The notes: a model not told the origin generated them from the letters alone. Counted from the first letter of the stretch, positions 21,669 to 30,407 are shown. The stretch: DNA of 64,000 bases from Stappia indica (GCF_020177335.1 NZ_JAIVMG010000006.1:62001-126000); one strand, 5' to 3'. Numbers and translations are program-made.

Positions 21669-21741
21669 TTATGCCTGCTTTTCTGTCTGAAGCCGGTCTC
21701 CCGGACAGGGGCGGCGTTGCGCCCGAAAGGCTGGCAAAAGG

Positions 21742-22587
21742 ATGGAGCACCGGATGCTTGCCGTTTCCCTTTCGGCGATCCCGCCACGTTTTCCCAGGCT
21801 TGATCTCACGCTGCGCAGCATTCTGGCGCAGAGCCGCCCGGCGGACCGGGTCCTGCTTTACATTCCGCGCGCCTATCGCCGCTTTCCCGAGTGGGATGGT
21901 GTGTTGCCGGAGGTGCCCGAGGGGGTGGAGATCCGTCGCTGCGAGATGGATATGGGACCGGCGTCGAAGGTCCTGCCGGCGGCCATGGAGCTGCAGGGCC
22001 AGGATTGCGACCTGCTGTTTTGCGACGATGACAAGATCTTCCATCCGGACTGGATCGCGCGGTTTCTCGCGGCAAAGGAGCGGCATCCGGGCTGCGCCAT
22101 CGCCCAGAGCGGTCAGGAGGCTCATTGGCTGGCGCCGGGCGGCTCTGAGCGGGCATTGCGCCCCCGAGCGGTGCGTCGCTGGCGGATCACCGACATTCCC
22201 TTCCAGCTCCGCTTTCTGCTGCGGGACATCAGGGCCGGGAAGGCGCGCGCCACGCTGCCCGATCCGCCGCGCCGGGCGTTCAAGCGCTCCGGCTACATCG
22301 ACATCTTCGAAGGCGGGCATGGGGTGCTGGTGCGGCCGGAGTGGTTCGCGCCGGAGGATTGCGACATTCCGCCGGTGATCTGGTCGGTGGATGATGTCTG
22401 GCTGTCGGGGATGGTGGCCCGCAAGGGGATCCCGATCTGGCTCGACGCCAATGTGCTCGATCCGGTGGAGACCATGTCCTCGCCGCTGGCCTCGCTCAAT
22501 GCCGCGGTGCTGGATGGGGTGGGGCGGGAAGACGCCGATGCCGCCGCCGTCACCTACATGCGCAACACCCACGGCCTGTGGCTGTAG
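21742..22587 (+). CDS. Glycosyltransferase-like protein (GT-A fold)
   Basis: A 281-residue protein with the start of a GT-A nucleotide-sugar transferase: LAVSLSAIPPRFPRLDLTLRS, then LLFCDDDKIFHPDWIARFL with an acidic DDD cluster that could bind metal and UDP-sugar (about residues 94-96). Further acidic sites lie at VIWSVDDVWLSGMVARKG, a pattern also seen in bacterial glycosyltransferases acting on protein or polysaccharide acceptors. No membrane segments are seen, and the donor and acceptor are unknown. It lies between hupB and the low-GC island; its stop is only ~18 nt before the tRNA-Val-like repeat at 22605. Confidence 0.75.
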   Translation: MEHRMLAVSLSAIPPRFPRLDLTLRSILAQSRPADRVLLYIPRAYRRFPEWDGVLPEVPEGVEIRRCEMDMGPASKVLPAAMELQGQDCDLLFCDDDKIFHPDWIARFLAAKERHPGCAIAQSGQEAHWLAPGGSERALRPRAVRRWRITDIPFQLRFLLRDIRAGKARATLPDPPRRAFKRSGYIDIFEGGHGVLVRPEWFAPEDCDIPPVIWSVDDVWLSGMVARKGIPIWLDANVLDPVETMSSPLASLNAAVLDGVGREDADAAAVTYMRNTHGLWL

Positions 22588-22604
22588 CGTGGCCAGCGCC
22601 CGGC

Positions 22605-22617
22605 GGGCGGTGAGAGA
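22605..22617. repeat. Possible attachment-site remnant (13-bp copy of the tRNA-Val 3' end)
   Basis: GGGCGGTGAGAGA is identical to 24459-24471, the 3' acceptor and T-stem side of tRNA-Val. The two copies are in direct orientation and bracket the lower-GC segment. No integrase gene remains. Confidence 0.45.
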
Positions 22618-22731
22618 GCGGCCTCTGGGTGTCTAAGGCCAAGACTTCCTTACCTTTTCCCGTGAGCAGGCGCGCGCAAATTCTCCTTCCCATACCTCGC
22701 CCCAAAAGAGAGCGGCGCCGACCGCTTGTGC

Positions 22732-22777
22732 TGACAGAACGTCACGTAGGTGCACCTAATCTGTGCGCTGTCTGTCA
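22732..22777. repeat. Nearly concentric palindromes at the island edge
   Basis: The outer arms TGACAGA (22732-22738) and TCTGTCA (22771-22777) surround a perfect 12-bp palindrome, TAGGTGCACCTA (22747-22758). This may be an operator or a remnant mobile-element end. Confidence 0.45.
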
Positions 22778-22945
22778 AATAATGAGCATGAAGTTAGCTT
22801 GCATTGGCGCTTCCAGTCTTCATGGTGGACTGGAGGGGCGCGTACCGTTGCCCCAAAGACCTGGGAGCTGAGCTTCTTAGGGCGGCGTGGGGAACGATGC
22901 TTCTATTGTGTCGCTTTATCTATATTAGGGATCAATTAAATTTAC

Positions 22946-24007
22946 TCATAGTCCAATACCATGGACCTGTGACATCCCCTCATTCCCCCGCTCGAGTAGC
23001 GAACGAAGTGATTGTCCATTGACCTCGGGCTCATCCATCGGGAGCGCCATGGCAGGACCGAGCATCGAGCCGTAGGCATGTTCCTCACCTGAAAAGCTGC
23101 GGCTGACGACTCCACGGATCACGGCCCCTTGTGCTCCGAAAACGGGGGCGCCGCTCATTTTTCCGGGAACGCGAGCATTGAAATCAAAGCATGGTCCGGG
23201 TGTGGAAACCTCTCTCGCAATATGGTTCTGAGGAAACGTTTGTAGGACTTTTCCAGCAGTAACATAGATGTTGAGGCTAAAAGATCTGTCTGAGATTACG
23301 CTTGTATTTGGGTTAATCTCGATGTTAGGTAATTCTGCGTAGCCCAACGAATAGGCCGCCTCGCCGGGCACAAAGGGATTAAGAGACATGTTTAAGGGCT
23401 GGTGCGCATGCCCATTTGGCATTTCTCGGATTTTGCAGACAGCCACATCGGTTAAATATTCCCACCGGTCGTCTTCATGGAGTAGCGGGCTTTGTTTCCA
23501 ATCACCCCATACCCACATCTTTTGGAAGGGGAAGAACCGAAACGCTTTCGCAAAATAGATGCCCCCAGCTGGTGCCATGTATGGGATGAGCACGCCAAAG
23601 TTCAGGTCCTTTCGATACTGATGCCCTCCTATGTGGGTGGCCCCATATCCAGCTTCTATTGGGTCCAGCAGGACATGAGCCGCCGTGATCAGATATCCGG
23701 TGCAACTGATGATTGACGCAGTTCCTATGCATCTGATGGCTGATTCTCCCTCATTCCACGCAACCACAGGCACAATGCTCTGCTGCATCAGATAGTCGGT
23801 GGTGCCGAACAGAGACAAGGCATCTGCGATCTGCCTATTCGGTCGATTGGTCATTAATTCAAAGTCACCACCGAGAAGAAAGTACCTGTCATCGCCAGGT
23901 TTTTCTGGTTTAAGTGTTAGACTTTTCAAGTTTGAGATTGCCCATCGCCCATCTGGGCGGTGACTCCAGACTGATTTCAATATGCTTAAAGGAAATTCTA
24001 TATCCAA
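22946..24007 (-). CDS. Trypsin-like serine protease of a tRNA-linked island
   Basis: A 353-residue protein whose middle and C-terminal parts follow the chymotrypsin-fold pattern: TGYLITAAHVLLD gives His111, YLTDVAVCKI gives Asp187, and ARVPGKMSGAPVFGAQGAV gives Ser285. No signal peptide is visible, so a cytosolic location is likely. The first ~80 residues match nothing I recognise. The start is TTG with GAGAGG 7 nt upstream; the next in-frame ATG is ~50 codons later. Composition is clearly more AT-rich than the flanking genes, pointing to transfer. Such lone cytosolic trypsin-like peptidases occur in defence or stress islands, but nothing here proves that role. Confidence 0.8.
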   Translation of the reverse strand: MDIEFPLSILKSVWSHRPDGRWAISNLKSLTLKPEKPGDDRYFLLGGDFELMTNRPNRQIADALSLFGTTDYLMQQSIVPVVAWNEGESAIRCIGTASIISCTGYLITAAHVLLDPIEAGYGATHIGGHQYRKDLNFGVLIPYMAPAGGIYFAKAFRFFPFQKMWVWGDWKQSPLLHEDDRWEYLTDVAVCKIREMPNGHAHQPLNMSLNPFVPGEAAYSLGYAELPNIEINPNTSVISDRSFSLNIYVTAGKVLQTFPQNHIAREVSTPGPCFDFNARVPGKMSGAPVFGAQGAVIRGVVSRSFSGEEHAYGSMLGPAMALPMDEPEVNGQSLRSLLERGNEGMSQVHGIGL

Positions 24008-24454
24008 TTTATTGCCTCTCGCCTTGATTTCTCTTCAAAAATATATACAGAATGATCAACGAAATTATAGAGAAAACGGCGTCTGACAATAGTTCTGGTA
24101 TGTTCAAAATCGCTGAATGTGCTCAGGCGCTTAGGCCAGATCAAGCGTGGCCTGTTCTCATGCTCCGCTTGCGGGTCTCCCAGATGCATCGCGGCGCCTT
24201 AGGAGCGGCAGCGTCTCTGGTCGCGAGCAAAATATTGGCCTCGTCGCCGCCCTTCATGGTCACGATGCGTGCGCCGATGGGAATGCGGGCGGATCTGCTG
24301 CGAGTGCGCTAGCAACACTGGCGCGGAAAACAATGCGCCGAGGCTAACTTATCGTGGTAGTTGGGCGCTAGAGAGGAGGTTGTGCTTGCTGTTGCGCACA
24401 GCCCGGCTCGGCTGAAGCTGCCCAGAGCAAGGCCCGTATCAAATCTTGGGAAAA
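24008..24454. other. Right part of the island, no supported gene
   Basis: The first ~100 bp are AT-rich and hold the likely protease promoter (minus strand TTGTCA, then TATAAT at 24069-24064, with a short 14-nt spacer). From ~24120 composition returns to GC-rich. Frames exist on both strands but none has a ribosome site or a recognisable product, so this may be gene debris. Confidence 0.5.
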
Positions 24455-24530
24455 TGGTGGGCGGTGAGAGACTCGAACTCCCGACATCCTCGGTGTAAAC
24501 GAGGCGCTCTACCAACTGAGCTAACCGCCC
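24455..24530 (-). tRNA. tRNA-Val (anticodon UAC)
   Basis: A 76-nt tRNA including an encoded CCA. The acceptor GGGCGGT pairs with ACCGCCC, the D-arm reads TAGCTCAGTTGGTAGAGC, the anticodon stem CCTCG/CGAGG encloses TTTACAC with TAC at 24497-24495, and the T-arm has GTTCGAGTC. Its 3' end faces the lower-GC island. Confidence 0.97.
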
Positions 24531-24811
24531 GTTCCGGGCCGCCTCTGGCGACCTCGCTGCTCTCCGTCCGGCCAGTAACCCGGCGGGGAAGGGAGAAGGC
24601 GCGGCAATCCGGCGCCGGATGGCCGGCCAGATCGCGCGACCGCTTGTCTAAGGCGCCTTGCCGGGGATTGCAAGACGCTTTCCGCCTCCTGCCAGCCTGT
24701 GGCGGCTGGCCAAGGGGCCCTGTCAGCGGTTAAGTGGGGCGGGGCTTGGCGAAAACACGATTGCATCTCCTGTGGGAAACGGCAGGCGGTGGTGAAGGAC
24801 CGGAAACACCC

Positions 24812-25408
24812 ATGACGATCACCTATTTCGGCTACGGCTCGCTGGTGAATGTGCGCACGCTGGACCCGGCGGCGCGGGCAACGCCGGGCACCCTTGCCGG
24901 CTGGCGCCGGGAATGGCGGGCCTGGTGGACGGAGCACGAGGGGCCGCGCGTGTGCACCTTGACGGTGGTGCCCGACCCGGATTGTGCCATCGACGGGGTG
25001 ATGGTCAGCGAACCGGCGGAGGGGCTGGCGGTGCTGCAGCAGCGCGAGCGCCGCTATGAGCGGATCGATGGCATCGGTTCGCAGTTTCGCGGAGCCGCCG
25101 ATGGCGCGCCGGCCGGCGCCGATGCCTTCCTGTTCCAGGCCGATACGGCAATCCGCAAATGGGGCGATGAGACCCATCCGATCCTGCAAAGCTATGTGGA
25201 TTGCGTGCTGGCCGGTTTTCATGCCTTCTGGGGCGAGGAGGGGGTGGCGCGTTTCATCGCCTCCACCCATGGCTGGCACGCGCCGATCCTGGCCGACCGC
25301 GCCGCGCCGCGCTATCCGCGCGCTCAGGCAATCGACGCCGGGCTGCTCGCCCGCTTCGACGAGATGCTGGCCGGCGAAGGGGTGCGGTATCTGGCGCCGG
25401 CAGACTGA
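24812..25408 (+). CDS. Gamma-glutamylcyclotransferase family protein
   Basis: A 198-residue protein with the family's N-terminal substrate-binding YFGYGSLVN motif and the following GTLAGWRREW. Enzymes of this fold cleave gamma-glutamyl peptides or amines, releasing 5-oxoproline, and ChaC types act on glutathione. The usual catalytic glutamate should lie in the middle of the domain (the ERRYERIDGIGSQF region is a candidate). The ATG of MTITYFGYG is chosen because the motif begins there; GAAGGA lies ~11 nt upstream. It is monocistronic in appearance. Confidence 0.85.
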   Translation: MTITYFGYGSLVNVRTLDPAARATPGTLAGWRREWRAWWTEHEGPRVCTLTVVPDPDCAIDGVMVSEPAEGLAVLQQRERRYERIDGIGSQFRGAADGAPAGADAFLFQADTAIRKWGDETHPILQSYVDCVLAGFHAFWGEEGVARFIASTHGWHAPILADRAAPRYPRAQAIDAGLLARFDEMLAGEGVRYLAPAD

Positions 25409-25620
25409 TCGGCCCGGCCGTGGGCGCCCGCGGCCGGCCAGAACCGGGCATAAACGGTGGCCTCAACCGGGCAAGGTGTGTATAACCGCGCTCACCCGGC
25501 CTGCGACGACGTCGCGGCTGGACATTGTTGCGTGCAACACGATGTAAACACGCAATGCAGACAAGGGCCGGTGCGCGGGAAGACGCTCATCGGCGGATCG
25601 GGTTTTTGGGAGTTGAGGTG

Positions 25621-27003
25621 ATGGCGCAGAACTGGACACCGGAAAGCTGGCGGTCGAAGCCGATCGTGCAGGTGCCGGAGTATCGCGACGCGGAAGCGCT
25701 CGCGGAAGTGGAGCGCCGCCTGGCAGACTTTCCGCCGCTGGTTTTTGCAGGTGAGGCGCGCAAGCTGAAGGCCCAGCTCGCCGAAGTGGCCGAGGGACGC
25801 GGCTTCCTGCTGCAGGGCGGCGATTGCGCCGAGAGCTTCGCCGAGCATCACGCCGATCACATCCGCGACTTCTTCCGCGTTTTCCTGCAGATGTCCGTGG
25901 TGCTGACCTATGCCTCGGCACAGCCGGTGGTGAAGGTCGGGCGGATCGCCGGGCAGTTCGCCAAGCCGCGTTCGTCGGCGACGGAAACCAAGGATGGCGT
26001 CGAGCTGCCGAGCTACCGCGGTGACATCATCAACGACATCAATTTCGATGCGGTCAATCGCGAGCCCGATCCGCAGCGCCAGATCATGGCCTACCGGCAA
26101 TCGGCGGCGACGCTGAACCTGCTGCGCGCCTTTGCCCAGGGCGGCTTTGCCAATCTCGACCATGTGCATCGCTGGATGCTGTCCTTCGTCAAGGACAGCC
26201 CGCAGAGCCACCGCTATCAGGTGCTGGCCGACCGGATTTCCGAAAGCCTCGACTTCATGCGGGCCTGCGGCATCGATCCGGACACGGCGCCGCAGCTGCG
26301 CTCGACCGAGTTCTTCACCAGCCACGAGGCATTGCTGCTGGGCTATGAGCAGGCGTTGACCCGCGTCGACAGCACCTCCGGCGACTGGTACGCCACCTCC
26401 GGCCACATGCTGTGGATCGGCGACCGCACCCGCCAGCCGGATCATGCGCATGTGGAGTATTTCCGCGGCGTGAAGAACCCGATCGGCCTGAAATGCGGCC
26501 CGAGCCTTTCCGCCGACGGGCTGCTGGAGCTGATCGACACGCTCAACCCGGAGAACGAGGCCGGCCGGCTGACGCTGATCTGCCGCTTCGGTGCGGACAA
26601 GGTGTCCGAGCATCTGCCGGCGCTGGTGCGCGCGGTGGAGCGGGAAGGGCGCAAGGTGGTGTGGTCCTGCGACCCGATGCATGGCAACACCATCACCGCC
26701 AACAGCTACAAGACCCGGCCGTTCGACCGGATCCTGCGCGAGGTGGAGGCTTTCTTTGCCGTGCACCGGGCGGAAGGCACCTATGCCGGCGGCATCCATG
26801 TGGAGATGACCGGCAAGAACGTGACCGAATGCACCGGCGGTGCCCGCGCGCTGACCGCCGAGGATCTGGCCGATCGCTACCACACCTATTGCGATCCGCG
26901 TCTCAACGCCGAGCAGGCGATCGAACTGGCGTTCCTTGTTGCCGAGAATGTGCGCAAGGAGCGGGACCTGCGCGGCTCCGCACCGCAGGCCGCAGCCAGC
27001 TGA
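25621..27003 (+). CDS. 3-deoxy-7-phosphoheptulonate synthase, class II
   Basis: The first enzyme of the shikimate pathway, joining phosphoenolpyruvate and erythrose 4-phosphate. This is the plant-type class II enzyme: [17 protein letters not shown] at the N-terminus, [20 protein letters not shown] with the metal-binding cysteine, [51 protein letters not shown] and [18 protein letters not shown]. Length 460 is normal. Alphaproteobacteria typically rely on this class rather than AroF/G/H. The ATG of MAQNWTPE is used. A perfect hairpin without a T tract follows the stop. Confidence 0.96.
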   Translation: MAQNWTPESWRSKPIVQVPEYRDAEALAEVERRLADFPPLVFAGEARKLKAQLAEVAEGRGFLLQGGDCAESFAEHHADHIRDFFRVFLQMSVVLTYASAQPVVKVGRIAGQFAKPRSSATETKDGVELPSYRGDIINDINFDAVNREPDPQRQIMAYRQSAATLNLLRAFAQGGFANLDHVHRWMLSFVKDSPQSHRYQVLADRISESLDFMRACGIDPDTAPQLRSTEFFTSHEALLLGYEQALTRVDSTSGDWYATSGHMLWIGDRTRQPDHAHVEYFRGVKNPIGLKCGPSLSADGLLELIDTLNPENEAGRLTLICRFGADKVSEHLPALVRAVEREGRKVVWSCDPMHGNTITANSYKTRPFDRILREVEAFFAVHRAEGTYAGGIHVEMTGKNVTECTGGARALTAEDLADRYHTYCDPRLNAEQAIELAFLVAENVRKERDLRGSAPQAAAS

Positions 27004-27356
27004 CGCTTCGGACCCCGCTGCATGTCGGTGCAGCGGGGCTCGGACGCTGGCAAAGAGCAGCGGCACTTCCCGTGTCATCCCGGGCAAGCCTTGGCGCGAC
27101 CCGGGATCAGGGAGCCGAAAGACGTGCGTTTTCAGTCGGCTGGACCCGAGAGGCCGTGCCTCGCCGGTCCCGGATCTCCGCTTCGCTTCGTCCGGGAAGA
27201 CGCCCTCCAGGGCGCTTTTTGCATCATGACTTTCTTTCAAGACTATTTCGAACCCGGCGCCTTGTTGCGCCGCCGCCGTTCGCTCACGTAACGGAATTTT
27301 TCGAATTCAGGAATATTATCTGGAGCGGGCCAAACGGGAAGGGGGACCGTGGCGCC
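27004..27356. other. Intergenic region after DAHP synthase
   Basis: It holds a perfect 10-bp hairpin, CCCCGCTGCA (27013-27022) with TGCAGCGGGG (27029-27038), then repeat copy C, then an AT-leaning stretch (27285-27330) likely carrying the promoter of the response regulator. No gene is supported. Confidence 0.6.
27074..27202 (+). repeat. Interspersed ~125-bp intergenic repeat, copy C
   Basis: GTCATCCCGGG, CCGGGATCAGGGAGCCGAAAG, CGTTTTCAG, CTCGCCGGTCCCGGATCTCC and the end GTCCGGGAAGACG appear in the shared order. Confidence 0.8.
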
Positions 27357-27887
27357 ATGAAACTGGATCTTTCAGGAATTGCCGTTCTTGTCATTGATGA
27401 CAATGCGCATATGCGGTCGCTGTTTCGCGCCATTCTCAGTGGGTTCGGCATTCGCAGGGTGTTCGAGGCGGCCGATGGCGCGGACGGTCTTGCGGTCATT
27501 CTCGACAGGCAGCCGGATGTGGTGATCTGCGACTGGCTGATGGCGCCGGTCAGCGGTGCCGATTTCCTGTCTCTCCTGCGGCGGGACACCAACGACGGGC
27601 TGGCGATGACGCCGGTGATCATGGTCAGCGCCGATGCGCGCAAGCCCGTGATCCTGCGCGCGGTCAAGCTCGGCATTCATGAGTTCCTGGCCAAGCCGAT
27701 CTCCCCGGCGCTGCTTTACCAGCGGCTGCAACGGGTGGTGACCGAGAATCGCGCCTTCCTGCGCTGCGGCGAGGCGGTGCATCCGGTGCCGCGCGCCGCG
27801 ATGCCCGCCCCTGGCAGGGGCATGTCGCTGGCCCCGCCTTCGGGCGGAGCTGCGCCATCCGCGCAGGATGCGGCGGTCTTCATCTGA
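27357..27887 (+). CDS. Response regulator receiver-domain protein
   Basis: A 176-residue protein with a CheY-like receiver domain (residues ~5-128): acidic pair Asp15/Asp16 in VLVIDDNAHM, phospho-acceptor Asp59 in VVICDWLMAPV, Ser91 in VIMVSADA and Lys113 in FLAKPIS. A ~50-residue Pro/Ala/Gly-rich tail follows, with no DNA-binding or enzymatic output domain. It is therefore a single-domain regulator acting through protein contacts. The partner kinase is not in the window. The C-terminal tail is low-complexity and may be disordered. Confidence 0.9.
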   Translation: MKLDLSGIAVLVIDDNAHMRSLFRAILSGFGIRRVFEAADGADGLAVILDRQPDVVICDWLMAPVSGADFLSLLRRDTNDGLAMTPVIMVSADARKPVILRAVKLGIHEFLAKPISPALLYQRLQRVVTENRAFLRCGEAVHPVPRAAMPAPGRGMSLAPPSGGAAPSAQDAAVFI

Positions 27888-27973
27888 TCCTCTGTCGCGG
27901 AAGCGTTCTGCGGTCTGACTTTCGGCGACGGTGGATGATTGCGCTCGGACAACCTGCGGGCTAAACGGGGAGC

Positions 27974-29662
27974 ATGATCGACACGACCACCCCCCGTTCC
28001 AATGACCGCCTGCGTCTGGCGGTTGCCCAGCTCAATCCGACCGTTGGCGATATCGCCGGAAACCTTGCGCTGGTGCGCGAGGCCCGGGCCGAGGCCGCTG
28101 CCGCAGGTGCCGATCTGGTGCTGTTTTCCGAGTTGTTCCTGTCCGGCTACCCGCCGGAGGATCTGGTGCTGAAGCCAGCCTTCTTGCGGGCCTGCCGGCA
28201 CGCGCTCGACGATCTGGCGGCGGATACGGCAGATGGCGGGCCGGGGGTTCTGATCGGACTGCCCTGGCGCGAGGGCGACAAGCTGCACAATGCGGTGGCG
28301 CTGGTCGATGGCGGGCGGATCGAGGGGGTGCGCTTCAAGGTGGATTTGCCGAACTATGGCGAGTTCGACGAAAAGCGCGTGTTCCAGGCGGGGCCGCTGC
28401 CCGGGCCCATCGGCTTTCGCGGCATTCGGCTCGGTGTTCCGGTTTGCGAGGACACCTGGAGCGATGAGGTTTGCGAGTGTCTGCAGGAAACGGGGGCGGA
28501 GTTACTGCTGGTGCCCAACGGATCGCCCTTTCATGCGGGCAAGCCGGAGATCCGCCTGCAGATGATGCTGCAGCGGGTGGTGGAGACCGGATTGCCGCTG
28601 GTCTATTGCAACCAGGTTGGTGGCCAGGACGAGCTTGTGTTCGACGGCGCCTCCTTCGCGCTGCAGGCGGATCGCCGGCTGGCGTTCCAGATGCCGGAGT
28701 TCGAGGCGGCGGTGACGGTCACCGACTGGCGGCGGCAGTCGGCCGGGGGCTGGGTCTGTGACGGCGGGCCGGTCGCATCGCTGCCGGATCTCGATGCGGC
28801 GCGCTGGTCGGCCTGCGTGCTGGGCCTGCGTGACTATGTGGAGAAGAACCGGTTCCCCGGCGTCGTGCTCGGGCTGTCGGGGGGCATTGACAGCGCCATC
28901 GTCGCGGCGATGGCGGTGGATGCGCTCGGGCCGGAGCGGGTGCATTGTGTGATGCTGCCCTACCGCTACACTTCCGAGGAAAGCCTCGCGGATGCGCGGG
29001 GCTGCGCCGAGGCGCTGGGGCTGCGCTATGACACGGTGCCGATCGCGCCAGCGGTGGAGGGGTTCACCGAGGCGCTTTCCGGTCTGTTCAGCGGCACGGA
29101 AGCGGGGATCACCGAGGAGAATATCCAGTCGCGCGCGCGCGGTGTCATCCTGATGGCGATTTCCAACAAGTTCGGCTACATGGTCGCCACCACCGGCAAC
29201 AAGTCGGAGATGTCGGTGGGGTATGCGACCCTTTACGGCGACATGAACGGCGGGTTCAACCCGATCAAGGACCTGTACAAGATGCAGGTCTATCGGCTGG
29301 CCGCCTGGCGCAACGACAATCGTCCGGCGGGCATGCTCGGGCCGGAAGGCGAGGTCATCCCCACCAATATTCTCGTCAAGGTGCCCTCCGCCGAGCTTCG
29401 GGAAGGGCAGAGCGATCAGGATTCATTGCCTGAATACGAAGTGCTGGACGATATTCTCGAATGCCTGGTGGAGAACGAGATGTCGGTGAGCGAGATCGAG
29501 GCGCGCGGCCATGACCGGGCACTGATCCACCGGATCGAGCATCTGCTTTACATCGCCGAGTACAAGCGGCGGCAGTCGGCGCCGGGGGTGAAGATCACCC
29601 GCAAGAATTTCGGCCGCGACCGCCGCTATCCGATCACCAACCGGTTCCGCGACCGCCACTGA
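27974..29662 (+). CDS. nadE: Glutamine-dependent NAD+ synthetase
   Basis: It catalyses the last step of NAD synthesis, amidating deamido-NAD with glutamine-derived ammonia. The 562-residue two-domain form has an N-terminal nitrilase-type glutaminase (Glu in FSELFLSGYPPEDL, Lys in FKVDLPNYGEFDEKR, Cys in GVPVCEDTW). The C-terminal synthetase has the PP-loop LGLSGGIDSAIVAA and GNKSEMSVGYATLYGDMNGG. A GGGGAG ribosome site lies just before the ATG. It converges with the TetR gene; a 9-bp inverted repeat, GCAGGGCTG (29678-29686) with CAGCCCTGC (29711-29719), spans the junction. Confidence 0.97.
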   Translation: MIDTTTPRSNDRLRLAVAQLNPTVGDIAGNLALVREARAEAAAAGADLVLFSELFLSGYPPEDLVLKPAFLRACRHALDDLAADTADGGPGVLIGLPWREGDKLHNAVALVDGGRIEGVRFKVDLPNYGEFDEKRVFQAGPLPGPIGFRGIRLGVPVCEDTWSDEVCECLQETGAELLLVPNGSPFHAGKPEIRLQMMLQRVVETGLPLVYCNQVGGQDELVFDGASFALQADRRLAFQMPEFEAAVTVTDWRRQSAGGWVCDGGPVASLPDLDAARWSACVLGLRDYVEKNRFPGVVLGLSGGIDSAIVAAMAVDALGPERVHCVMLPYRYTSEESLADARGCAEALGLRYDTVPIAPAVEGFTEALSGLFSGTEAGITEENIQSRARGVILMAISNKFGYMVATTGNKSEMSVGYATLYGDMNGGFNPIKDLYKMQVYRLAAWRNDNRPAGMLGPEGEVIPTNILVKVPSAELREGQSDQDSLPEYEVLDDILECLVENEMSVSEIEARGHDRALIHRIEHLLYIAEYKRRQSAPGVKITRKNFGRDRRYPITNRFRDRH

Positions 29663-29709
29663 AAGGGCACGGTGAGGGCAGGGCTGGAACCTGGAATTGG
29701 GTCGGCCGG

Positions 29710-30333
29710 TCAGCCCTGCTGCGGTGCCGTGTGCGCTGTGGTCTCTCCCGCGCTGCCGCGGTCGGTCAGGGCGATCAACCGGTCGATCACGGCGAGGGTT
29801 TCCGCGTCGGACATCTCATCGACGTCGAACAGCCGGCCGTGGCGAATGCCTTCCAGGGTGAGGAAGGTCATCATGGCGAATTGCGGGTCCTTGCAGCACG
29901 CGCGAATGGTCTGCATCAGCTCCGCGTTCTTTTCCCGCACCGGGTCGAGCAGTTCCGGCGCCTCTGCGATTGCCGCGAGAAAGCCTGAGGGCGGCCTGCT
30001 CTTGCGGCAGAGATGAAACCGGAAGGTCTCCAGATAGCCGCGCATCAGCGGGTCGGGGTGGCCTTCGCTGGCAAAGCGCTCCTGTTCCTTCTGGAAGTGG
30101 GAGGCGAACCCGTCCACATGCCGGGCGACCATGGCGGTCATCAGTGCGGCCTTGGTGGGGAAGTTGTAGAGCAGGCCGCCCTTGGAAATGCCGGCTTTCT
30201 GGGCGACTGCATCAAGAGAGAACTTGCGCGCGCCCTGTTCCGCCACCACTTCTATGGCGGCCTCCACGATCCGCACGCGTGTTTCAGTACCGCGTTTGGT
30301 GGCGCCCTGTTTCTTCTGTGTTGTCCGTGCCAC
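29710..30333 (-). CDS. TetR-family transcriptional repressor
   Basis: A 207-residue TetR/AcrR regulator. The N-terminal helix-turn-helix is clear: RIVEAAIEVVAEQGARKFSL, then DAVAQKAGISKGGLLYNFPT (about residues 25-65). The C-terminal helical domain resembles the TetR_C type with the line PPSGFLAAIAEAPELL. The start is GTG with GAGGGAG upstream. It is divergent from the RND pump genes and shares a 213-bp control region with a perfect 10+10 bp inverted repeat, so it almost certainly represses the pump and itself. The inducer is unknown. Confidence 0.92.
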   Translation of the reverse strand: MARTTQKKQGATKRGTETRVRIVEAAIEVVAEQGARKFSLDAVAQKAGISKGGLLYNFPTKAALMTAMVARHVDGFASHFQKEQERFASEGHPDPLMRGYLETFRFHLCRKSRPPSGFLAAIAEAPELLDPVREKNAELMQTIRACCKDPQFAMMTFLTLEGIRHGRLFDVDEMSDAETLAVIDRLIALTDRGSAGETTAHTAPQQG

Positions 30334-30381
30334 AGTTGCTCCCTCGTCTGTCGCCCTATCCCCGGTGGAGGGGACAGGGTG

Positions 30382-30407
30382 TTGACTTTACCGTCTGGAC
30401 GGTAAAG
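30382..30407. promoter_or_regulatory. TetR operator and pump promoter -35
   Basis: CTTTACCGTC (30386-30395) and GACGGTAAAG (30398-30407) are perfect 10-bp inverted arms around a 2-bp centre. A TTGAC (-35) at 30382-30386 abuts the left arm, so bound repressor would block the rightward promoter. Confidence 0.85.

Larger units (their letters stand above)
22588..22945. other. Left part of the low-GC island, no supported gene
   Basis: Base composition falls toward AT by ~22900 (for example ATTAAATTTACTCATAG). It contains a 13-bp copy of the tRNA-Val end (22605-22617) and a palindrome TAGGTGCACCTA (22747-22758) flanked by TGACAGA and TCTGTCA. Short open frames here have no ribosome site or recognisable product. 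Confidence 0.6.

Noticed and set aside
22804..23022. 72-codon plus-strand frame in the island
   Set aside because: It has no ribosome site, overlaps the protease 3' end and resembles no family.
22588..24454. A multigene phage or defence cluster in the island
   Set aside because: Only one supported gene is present; no integrase, transposase, toxin, nuclease or helicase signature was found on either strand.
25525..25620. Possible leader peptide or upstream start for DAHP synthase
   Set aside because: The in-frame upstream codons have no Trp, Phe or Tyr cluster and no paired terminator/antiterminator stems, so attenuation is not supported.
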